In this document: in pieces, positions 39,821-46,666 of the stretch
How positions within the stretch are numbered: the stretch's first letter is position 1
Layout of the letters: every line of letters begins with the position of its first letter
Assembly: GCF_013391405.1 (NCBI RefSeq)
Contig: NZ_JACBFD010000007.1
Coordinates: 1-64,000 of the forward strand
Length of the DNA: 64,000 bases
Direction: 5' to 3'
From: Staphylococcus sp. GSSP0090
Lineage (GTDB): Bacteria; Bacillota; Bacilli; Staphylococcales; Staphylococcaceae
Translations under genes and position numbers: made by a program
The notes under the pieces: model-generated
Databases searched by the model: none
Told to the model about the DNA's origin: nothing
Seen by the model: the letters and a program-made list of their open reading frames with translations, nothing else

Positions 39821-41291
39821 TATGTTATCGGACCCGATGATTATTTGGCCCGAAACTCCAACTATACCAAAAGAACTTCAATATTTTATAGATGAGGGAA
39901 TTACTATATATGGAGGGACTAAAGGTCCTTTTAAATTAAATGGAGAAAAATCTGTATCCACAGTTATAAGATTAATAGAATTATTAAAATTTAATACAGA
40001 TAATAAGGTTGATTTTATAAATAAACTCTATGAAGAAGAAGATGGGCAATATTTAATATATTTATTTACAATATTAAATAAAAATGGATGTATTGAAATT
40101 CAAAATGAAAATATATTCAGAAGTATTAATGTTAATAAATTAAATAGTTTTGTTAACAATTATAAGAGCGAAAAAGAGATTAAAGATAAATTCAAAAATA
40201 CATCTTTAAAACTTACTACTAACAACCAAGAACTACTTAACACTTTTCAAAACAGTTTTTTCTGTATTAATAGTGTTAATAGTAAAAACAATACAAATTG
40301 GGAATTACGTGAAATTAATAATATTTCTGATATAGAACAAGTTGATGATAGTCTCACAACGTTAATATTTGCTAATACAAATAAAGGTCTTATAGTGGGA
40401 CCAATTTTATCTAGGGATGCTTTAGATAAAAGTAGTGCCATAAAATACTATTCTCAATTTCAAGGAAAATTTAAATCATTATCATCAACTCAAGTATCTC
40501 TTGTACATTTAATAACTACAAAAGTAATATCTAAGTTGGGTGAATATAATTTAGATAAAGGTCTTTATACATTTTTTAACTATAAAACTGAATTTGTAAG
40601 TAAATTGGATATTTATGAGGATGATAATTTAGATATATTAGAGAAATTTGACATAGCAACAAGTTTTTCAAGTGTAAGATATTCTAACAAAAATAATCAT
40701 TTCGCTCATTATAAGAACTCAAATAATTTATTATCTAGAGAAAGTATAAACACTGAATTTTTCAAAGAATATAAAGGTAAAATTCCAAATTATCTGAAAA
40801 ATGTAATTAAGTATTTAAATGATTTTAAAAATGATATTCCAAATAAAAAATATACTCCGACAGGAGGTAATATTAATTCTAATATAATTTTTTATTTGAA
40901 TTATGATTCTTCTGAATTATATGGTGAAGGAATATATATTTATAACAATATAAAAAAACAAATGTTTCAAATTTCTGACGATACTCAATGGTCTATGAAC
41001 TGTATCAAACACGAGCCACAAGGTTATTCTGGTTTAATTTTAATAGGAAGCGACATAGATTTAATTGCTCAAAAATACAATGACTTTGGTTTTAAAATTG
41101 GTAGTTTAAATACAGGTATATTATTAGCTACATTTTTAGCATTAAAAGATACAGCATTTAGTGAAAGAAAGTATGAATTTATTGAAAAATTTGAGGAAAA
41201 AGTAATTATTGAAAAATTAGGAATGTCACTTAAAAACTTAGTAATAAATTTAATTATAGGAGTTAAAAAAATTGATACAAGAAATATGTAA
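39813..41291 (+). CDS. Leader-binding domain fused to SagB-type azoline dehydrogenase
   Basis: A 492-aa protein in two parts. Residues about 20-95 (GGTKGPFKLNGEKS, then a two-helix winged unit ending NKNGCIEIQ) resemble the RiPP recognition element at the start of E1-like TOMM proteins. From about 285 the SagB/nitroreductase pattern appears: SFSSVRYS, P349-T-G-G near NINSNIIFYLNY, GEGIYIYNN, and KIGSLNTGILLATFLALK. SagB-type FMN enzymes oxidise azolines to azoles. The fusion resembles the long dehydrogenases of thiopeptide clusters. Domain borders are approximate. Confidence 0.75.
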   Translation: MNNMLSDPMIIWPETPTIPKELQYFIDEGITIYGGTKGPFKLNGEKSVSTVIRLIELLKFNTDNKVDFINKLYEEEDGQYLIYLFTILNKNGCIEIQNENIFRSINVNKLNSFVNNYKSEKEIKDKFKNTSLKLTTNNQELLNTFQNSFFCINSVNSKNNTNWELREINNISDIEQVDDSLTTLIFANTNKGLIVGPILSRDALDKSSAIKYYSQFQGKFKSLSSTQVSLVHLITTKVISKLGEYNLDKGLYTFFNYKTEFVSKLDIYEDDNLDILEKFDIATSFSSVRYSNKNNHFAHYKNSNNLLSRESINTEFFKEYKGKIPNYLKNVIKYLNDFKNDIPNKKYTPTGGNINSNIIFYLNYDSSELYGEGIYIYNNIKKQMFQISDDTQWSMNCIKHEPQGYSGLILIGSDIDLIAQKYNDFGFKIGSLNTGILLATFLALKDTAFSERKYEFIEKFEEKVIIEKLGMSLKNLVINLIIGVKKIDTRNM

Positions 41292-41916
41292 TTTCACTAA
41301 AAATAATATTAATAGTAGTCATCTTATAAAATATAATGAACTTATAAATTTAGATTTAAGTAATTATTTATATAATGAGGAAATTCAAACTAGAACTTCT
41401 TTTAGAAATTTTAAAAAAAATACTAGAACTGACAAAACTAAAATAAAGAATATTCTTAGTGATTTAAATAATATAAAGAATAAAATTCTAAATATTTCAA
41501 ATTGTGTTGATATTGGATTTCTAGATAATAAGAAAACACTTTCTGAAACAAATGAGTCACCAATATATATATTTATAGATGGAGAGTTTGAAAATATACC
41601 TTTAGCAAGTAAATTTTCAAGAGAAAATTTATTTATACAATCAGAGATGCATGATGCTGATGGTGTTGTATTTTTCCTTTGGAACTTAGATAAATTTAAT
41701 AATATTTTAAGTAAACCTAATTTTATATATAGAGAAATGATCATGATAAGTGCTTTATTAGGGCAATTAACAAGTATTATCGCTATTCATAACGAACTCA
41801 TCGGAACACCTTTTGCCGGTATTATTCAATCAGAGTGGGAGAGTTTAATATCTTCTCATAAAAATAAAAGGCCTTTGTTTGCATACGCTTTCACTAGCAA
41901 TAAAGGAGGTGATTAA
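41272..41916 (+). CDS. Second, short dehydrogenase-like protein (nitroreductase half)
   Basis: A 214-aa protein with SagB-like features: RTSFRNF near residue 41 (as in the RRSxRxF opening of SagB), and REMIMISALLGQLTSIIAIHNELIGTPFAG in the C-terminal half, the helix-plus-Gly pattern that follows FMN in this family. It starts at TTG after aggag, 20 bases inside the preceding gene. I infer a heteromeric or two-half dehydrogenase with the 492-aa protein. It ends just before the first precursor's ribosome site. Confidence 0.65.
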   Translation: MIQEICNFTKNNINSSHLIKYNELINLDLSNYLYNEEIQTRTSFRNFKKNTRTDKTKIKNILSDLNNIKNKILNISNCVDIGFLDNKKTLSETNESPIYIFIDGEFENIPLASKFSRENLFIQSEMHDADGVVFFLWNLDKFNNILSKPNFIYREMIMISALLGQLTSIIAIHNELIGTPFAGIIQSEWESLISSHKNKRPLFAYAFTSNKGGD

Positions 41917-41917
41917 A

Positions 41918-42088
41918 ATGAAAGAAACTAATATTGAAATGGAAGAGATTGAAAATACTTTGAATTCTCTTTTTATTGAAGAGGAAGAGGCATCTGTAGA
42001 AGTTGCAGCTAGCTTAGCAACTTTATCAACATTAGGCACTGCATCAGGATGTGCTTCAAGTGCTGGTACAGTATCATGTTATGGTTAA
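41918..42088 (+). CDS. RiPP precursor peptide A
   Basis: A 56-aa peptide. The leader is acidic (IEMEEIENTLNSLFIEEEE, residues 6-24). The core region runs to the C-terminus with SLATLSTLG, TASGCASSAG and TVSCYG, holding Cys45, Cys54 and many Ser/Thr between Ala and Gly. Start ATG 41918 follows a perfect aaaggaggtga; longer in-frame readings would lie inside the preceding gene. The core composition recalls goadsporin and thiopeptide precursors. The cleavage site is unknown, probably after the EEEE block. Confidence 0.9.
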   Translation: MKETNIEMEEIENTLNSLFIEEEEASVEVAASLATLSTLGTASGCASSAGTVSCYG

Positions 42089-42124
42089 TTAAAAATTAGT
42101 TTATTTGTAAAAGGAGTAGATTGT

Positions 42125-42304
42125 ATGAAAAATGATGAATTTAATTTTGAAGAGATTGAGCCTTATTTAAATCAGTATTTACACCTAGAAGAAGAAGAAG
42201 ACAGCTCCTTTGAGATAACAGGTACATGGGGATCCGCGGGAACTTTTGCTAGTACTGTTGGGGGATGTGCATCCACTGCTGGTTCTGCGTCATCATTTTC
42301 TTAA
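42125..42304 (+). CDS. RiPP precursor peptide B
   Basis: A 59-aa peptide. The leader begins MKNDEFNFEEIEPYLNQYL and ends in LEEEE (residues 21-25). The core has GTWGSAGTFASTVGG, Cys48 and then ASTAGSASSFS, so a single Cys with about 16 Ser/Thr. Ribosome site aaaggag is ten bases before ATG. The DEFNFEE motif is shared with C and D, arguing for a common enzyme-binding leader. Confidence 0.9.
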   Translation: MKNDEFNFEEIEPYLNQYLHLEEEEDSSFEITGTWGSAGTFASTVGGCASTAGSASSFS

Positions 42305-42337
42305 TATCCATCATAAGTGAACTAAGGAGGTGTAAAT

Positions 42338-42517
42338 ATGAAAAAAGATGAATTTAATTTTGAAGATTTAGATCTCCAAATTAATGATTTTTTAGAAGTA
42401 GAGGAAGAAGAAGAAATGGATTTCCACGGTTTTACTACAGCTGGCAGTTTTGCATGTGCTGCTTCTTGGGGTTCATCAGCGTCTAGTGGAAGCTCTTTTT
42501 CATCAGCTGGCAGTTGA
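42338..42517 (+). CDS. RiPP precursor peptide C
   Basis: A 59-aa peptide. The leader is MKKDEFNFEDLDLQINDFL followed by EVEEEEE. The core has FTTAGSFACAASWGSSASS then GSSFSSAGS, with one Cys (Cys40). The closest relative is B: both leaders begin MK-x-DEFNFE and both cores hold an aromatic next to Ser/Gly runs, suggesting gene duplication. Ribosome site aaggaggtg. Confidence 0.9.
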   Translation: MKKDEFNFEDLDLQINDFLEVEEEEEMDFHGFTTAGSFACAASWGSSASSGSSFSSAGS

Positions 42518-42546
42518 TTTAAATAAAAACTAGAGGGAGTGATTAT

Positions 42547-42720
42547 GTGGATGAATTTAATTTTGATACAGAAGAATTTTTAGAAGAACAATTTAATAAT
42601 TATGTGAACATTGAAGAAGAAGAAATTGCTAATGAATATCCGGTAAAATATTCAACTGCATCAACTTCAAGTTGTATGGGCGGATGCGCAGCTTGTGCAG
42701 CAACTTTAGCCTGCTTTTAG
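42547..42720 (+). CDS. RiPP precursor peptide D (cysteine-rich core)
   Basis: A 57-aa peptide starting at GTG 42547, nine bases after ggga; the nearby ATG is in a frame that stops at once. The leader MDEFNFDTEEFLEEQFNNYV then NIEEEE aligns with B and C. The core has YSTASTSSC, MGGC, AAC and AATLACF with four Cys (43, 47, 50, 56), more than the other three together except A. It would give the most thiazole-rich product. Confidence 0.88.
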   Translation: MDEFNFDTEEFLEEQFNNYVNIEEEEIANEYPVKYSTASTSSCMGGCAACAATLACF

Positions 42721-42733
42721 TTAATTAAATATG

Positions 42734-42766
42734 CGAAAAACAGGAAATATATTTCCTGTTTTTCGT
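42734..42766 (+). terminator. Hairpin between the precursor genes and the exporter genes
   Basis: The stem cgaaaaacaggaaa/tttcctgtttttcg has no long T-run after it. It lies 14 bases past the last precursor stop and 30 bases before the ATPase gene. It may protect the precursor mRNA 3' end or lower exporter expression. Confidence 0.7.
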
Positions 42767-42795
42767 AATCATATATATAACATAGGAGTTTTTTT

Positions 42796-43695
42796 ATGAC
42801 ATTAATATTACAAAATGTCTCAAAAATGTTTGGAACACATACAGCAGTAGATAATTTAAATATTACAATTCCAAAAGGAAGTATGTTTGGATTTCTTGGT
42901 GCAAACGGCGCTGGTAAAACTACAATCTTTAGAATGATATTAGGTTTACTTCCTATATCAAAGGGATCTATAACATTTAATGGTACTAGTTTGGATTATA
43001 AAAATTCGGATTGTATTGGCTATTTACCTGAAGAAAGGGGTCTACATCCAACACTTACTGTAAAAGAAGAGATTCTTTACTTAGCAAAATTAAAAAATAT
43101 GTCAAAGAAAAACATTGAAAATGAATTGGATTATTGGTTAGAGAGATTTAAAATAAAAAAAAATAAAGATTTAAAAATTGATTCACTGTCTAAAGGGAAT
43201 CAACAAAAAATACAGTTAATAGCTTCTATAATACACAATCCTCAATTATTAATTCTTGATGAACCTTTCAGTGGGTTAGACCCAGTCAATGTTAGTTTAT
43301 TGAAAAATGCAATTCTTGAACTAAAAAGTAAAGGTGTAACTATAATTTTTAGTTCTCATAGAATGGAGCATGTTGAAGAGTTATGCGACCAAATATGTAT
43401 TATGAAAGATGGGAAAAATGTAAAATCTGGAACTATATTTGATATTAAAAAAAATTTTACAAGAAAAAATGTAATAATTAAAGGAAAGTATGATTTTAAT
43501 TTTTTGAAAAATTATGAAGGTGTCATAGGTTTTAAAAAACTTGCAAATGGCGTGTCTATTACATTATCAGATGAAAAATTTGCAGAAAATATTTTTGAAA
43601 AATCTATAAAACTTGGATATCTAAAAAAATTCGAAGTAAAAGAACCTTCATTAAATGAAATCTTTATTGAACTAGTAGGTGAAAAAGTTGAATAA
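42796..43695 (+). CDS. ABC exporter ATPase of the RiPP cluster
   Basis: A 299-aa ABC ATPase of the NatA/CcmA type. Walker A is GANGAGKTT, the signature region is LSKGNQQK, Walker B is LLILDEPFSGLDP, and the switch His is in FSSHRMEHVEE. A roughly 80-residue C-terminal extension fits the NatA group. Its position after the precursors and just before a matching permease points to export of the products or to self-protection. The ribosome site taggag is good. It overlaps the permease start by 17 bases. Confidence 0.9.
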   Translation: MTLILQNVSKMFGTHTAVDNLNITIPKGSMFGFLGANGAGKTTIFRMILGLLPISKGSITFNGTSLDYKNSDCIGYLPEERGLHPTLTVKEEILYLAKLKNMSKKNIENELDYWLERFKIKKNKDLKIDSLSKGNQQKIQLIASIIHNPQLLILDEPFSGLDPVNVSLLKNAILELKSKGVTIIFSSHRMEHVEELCDQICIMKDGKNVKSGTIFDIKKNFTRKNVIIKGKYDFNFLKNYEGVIGFKKLANGVSITLSDEKFAENIFEKSIKLGYLKKFEVKEPSLNEIFIELVGEKVE

Positions 43696-44917
43696 GTTTA
43701 TCACTATATTTAAGCATACATATTCAAATAAAATTAGAAGTAAGTCCTTTATTATAATTACAATTTTACTTGTGATTTCTATCATATTACTTAGCAATTT
43801 TGACAAGCTCCAAAATTATTTTGATTCAAATGATAAAGATATAGCAATAACAACTGATAATAATGAAATTTATAAAATTTTAAAAAAATCATATGTCAAT
43901 CAAGAAATGGCTGACAAAGTAACACGCGTGTCGCTAGAAAAAGGAAAAAACGATGTTAAAAATGAAAACATTAATTATCTACTTGAAATTAATTTAAATC
44001 AAGGTGAAATAAATAGTAAAATTTATGCTACTAAAAATATTGACTCTAAAGAAAAAAATTATATTAAATCAAATATTTCTCAATTACAATTTATAATGAT
44101 TGCTCAAAAATCTAATATGAATTTAGAACATATTAATAAAAAAACTATAGATGAGAATTTCAATTTTCAAAAATTGAAATCAGAAAATAATATAGCAAAT
44201 ATTAGTGAAAGTACTCAAAACTTGAATAAACTTATTGTATTAATAATAATATCAATAAGTTTCTATATTATTTTAAACTATTCTAATCAAATAGCTTTTG
44301 ATGTAGCTACAGAGAAGACATCTAGAATTTCAGAGTTATTAATAACGAGTGTCAAACCATCAATTCATATTGCAAGTAAAATATTGGCAATACTGTCAGT
44401 AGCTTTTACACAAATATTAATAATGGGATTAACGATAATTCTTTGTTATTTTATATTTGATTTGTCTTCCTTATTAAATAATTTTGATTTGCAATATGGT
44501 AATTCTTCAACAAAAATCATTATTTACAGTATTATTTTTATGGTCTTAGGTTTAATTTCTTATATTAGTTTAGCAAGCTTGTTAGGATCAATAACTACTA
44601 GAATGGAAAATATTGGTCAATCTCTAATGCCAATTACTACATTAAATATGATAGCCTTTTATATTGCAATGTTTAGTATGAGTAATATTGATACATTACT
44701 TGTGAAAATCACAAGTTTCATTCCATTACTTACACCAATTATAATGCCTATACGAATATTGTCGACTAACACTCCAGAATATCAGATAATTATCGGGTTA
44801 ACTTTATCTTTAATTTTATCTTTATATTTATTTAGAATCGCAATAATATCTTATAAAAAAAACATTCTTTCTAATAAAAAAAAGAATCTTATTAAGAAGA
44901 TTGGAGGAAAAAAATGA
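43679..44917 (+). CDS. ABC exporter permease of the RiPP cluster (NatB-like)
   Basis: A 412-aa ABC-2 type permease. One N-terminal membrane helix (about 17-40) is followed by a roughly 145-residue Lys/Asn-rich extracytoplasmic domain, then about five membrane helices from residue 185 on, with the family segment FDVATEKTSRISELLITSV (a NatB landmark). GTG 43679 is used; TTG 43688 is an alternative. The last four bases overlap the start of a 28-aa peptide gene. Confidence 0.88.
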   Translation: MKKLNKFITIFKHTYSNKIRSKSFIIITILLVISIILLSNFDKLQNYFDSNDKDIAITTDNNEIYKILKKSYVNQEMADKVTRVSLEKGKNDVKNENINYLLEINLNQGEINSKIYATKNIDSKEKNYIKSNISQLQFIMIAQKSNMNLEHINKKTIDENFNFQKLKSENNIANISESTQNLNKLIVLIIISISFYIILNYSNQIAFDVATEKTSRISELLITSVKPSIHIASKILAILSVAFTQILIMGLTIILCYFIFDLSSLLNNFDLQYGNSSTKIIIYSIIFMVLGLISYISLASLLGSITTRMENIGQSLMPITTLNMIAFYIAMFSMSNIDTLLVKITSFIPLLTPIIMPIRILSTNTPEYQIIIGLTLSLILSLYLFRIAIISYKKNILSNKKKNLIKKIGGKK

Positions 44918-45000
44918 ATATAGGACTTTTTTTGATTATAACTATTTGTTGTATTCTTCTACCTGTAATTATAACTTATAATGAAAAAAAGAAAAAATAA
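44914..45000 (+). CDS. 28-aa single-pass membrane peptide coupled to the exporter
   Basis: A tiny ORF, MNIGLFLIITICC then ILLPVIITYNEKKKK: one hydrophobic helix with a basic C-terminal tail. It is too short for usual gene calls. Ribosome site ggagg is seven bases upstream inside the permease gene, and its ATG overlaps the permease stop as ATGA, which strongly suggests real translational coupling. It may be an exporter subunit, an assembly factor or an immunity peptide. Confidence 0.7.
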   Translation: MNIGLFLIITICCILLPVIITYNEKKKK

Positions 45001-45117
45001 TTACTTTAATTAACACTTAAGAGATTGGACTATTATACCTCATACTTTGTAAAAGAGAAAAAAGCTTCTTAATGTAATTGTGGTATACACCCTTCAAAAT
45101 AGACAAATAAAAAATTT

Positions 45118-46608
45118 GGCTCTTTTTCAATAACGATTGGTCTATAAAAAATAAATATATTTCGATACATCAAGCAACTCGATTTTGTTGCTTGATGTAT
45201 TTTTTATGTTCTGAGACAAATAACCTAGAAATTATAAGGATTCTATTCCTAAAGTTAATGAAATTGCGATAGCCGTAGGCATTTCTCTTTATCAATTTGA
45301 TTTTGTTAATGATGCCTTCAATAGGTCTGTTTGTAAAATTCGGATGATCCATAGTGTTTTCAATATACGGTAAATACTCAATAGATGTTTTAATAATACG
45401 TTTGAGACCTTCGAAAATAGCTTCGCTTTTGCTTTGTTTAAAAATTCTTTAAAGTGTTTTGGATTGTTCATTCTTAGTGCGTTTAGCATTTTATGCACCA
45501 TACGGTATGTTGCTTCTTATTTATCATCTAAAGTAAGTAAATACTGTAATGCACTATAAGTACTTTGTCAACTTTTAAAAAGTCGAAATGGATGATAATG
45601 CGTAGCAGGATTCTATATAAACAAACGCCAATAACGCTTTAATTTATTATATTCAGGTCTGTTTTTCCTATGTTTTTGATTCATTACAGATACACGACAG
45701 CGATTAATTTCTCTATTTATTGCTTATACAATATGAAAACGATCGATAATTATTTTAGCATTCGGAAATAACTTTTTAATCAAGTCTATATAAGTTTTAT
45801 ACATATCAACAGATATTGTTTTAACACGTTCCCGTGTTTTAAGTAAAAATTGATTAAAATAAGCTTCAAGGGTGCTTTTTCGTCGATCAGGTAAAACATC
45901 TAAATTTCATGAGTTTCACCATCACAGTAAATAAAACTCATCACCCCTTCACATCTTTAGTAGTATTAAACTCATCAAAAGACAAATGGTTTGGCAATGT
46001 ATCTGATAACTTGGGTTTAACCTGTTGAGCAATGAGTTTTATTTGTCGATGTACAGTGGAAGGTGAGATTAATAAGTCATGAGCTATCGCTTTCTCCGAA
46101 CGTGCTTCCAAAACTTTTTCAGCAAAAGCTAGCTTTACTGAATTTGAAATCGTAGATTTCGGTTGAAAAAAAGGTGTCTTAGCTGTGGACGTTTCACCAC
46201 AAACTTTATAGTAAACTCTCTGTTTATATAGTCCAAATAAGCAGATTTATAAATAACCTCTCGCATATAAATCAATGTCATACGTTTTCCATTTTTTATT
46301 ATGTTGTGATTTTCATTCTTAATACCACAACATTCACAGGCAATCGCAGCATAGGTTATAACAGCGCTATAAAACAATGTTTTTATACACTTATAGTACA
46401 TCTCTTTAGGTGTTTGATTTATAAAATGTAAATTATTCATTTTTAAACCGAGGTAATTTGTTTTATTATAAGTATATGGCACAGATATCTCTCCTTTAAT
46501 TATGGTTTCGTTGCTTATAATTATAGAGATATTTTTGCTCTTTTTGTATCTAAACATAAAAAATAACGATTGATGATTTTACTCACCAACCGTTAAAAGT
46601 GTACAGGC
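45118..46608 (-). mobile_element. Degenerate ISL3-family element, right border of the island
   Basis: About 1.49 kb. The left end reads ggctctttttcaataacgattggt and the right end, on the minus strand, gcctgtacacttttaacggttggt; about 15 of 24 positions match. The transposase inside is broken. The last base touches the pbp2 terminator's A-run. The first 198 bases from its transposase-start side recur at window positions 1-198. It is a different ISL3 type from the left-border element. Confidence 0.78.
45170..46557 (-). pseudogene. ISL3-family transposase, multiply disrupted
   Basis: Fragments read in order from 46557: an N-terminal part with the zinc-finger ACECCGIKNENHNIIKNGKR, then a segment with KAKLAFAEKVLEARSEK-like helix, then IIIDRFHI-like DDE region fragments and finally NRPIEGIINKIKLIKRNAYGYRNF. 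Stops and frame changes separate them. The order matches a complete ISL3 transposase that has decayed. The longest open piece is 140 aa. Confidence 0.75.
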
Positions 46609-46647
46609 AAAAAAACCCGGTAGCCATATGAAATGGCATACCGGGTA
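46609..46647 (-). terminator. Terminator of pbp2
   Basis: The stem acccggtatgccat/atggctaccgggt (minus strand) is followed by a run of seven T (plus strand a-run at 46609-46615). It touches the end of the degenerate ISL3 element. Confidence 0.93.
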
Positions 46648-46666
46648 TAAAGTGCAGTTGAGTGTA

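Noticed and set aside
34026-45000. Micrococcin/thiocillin-type thiopeptide cluster
   Set aside because: No second SpaB_C-type ring-forming enzyme, no L11-type immunity gene, and cores lack the Cys-dense thiopeptide pattern except partly in D.
34026-45000. Classical lantibiotic (nisin-like) cluster
   Set aside because: No LanC cyclase and no LanT/LanP; YcaO and SagB-type enzymes point to azole chemistry.
31187-46608. Composite transposon with two identical IS copies
   Set aside because: The border elements are different ISL3 types, both are broken, and no target-site duplication is visible.
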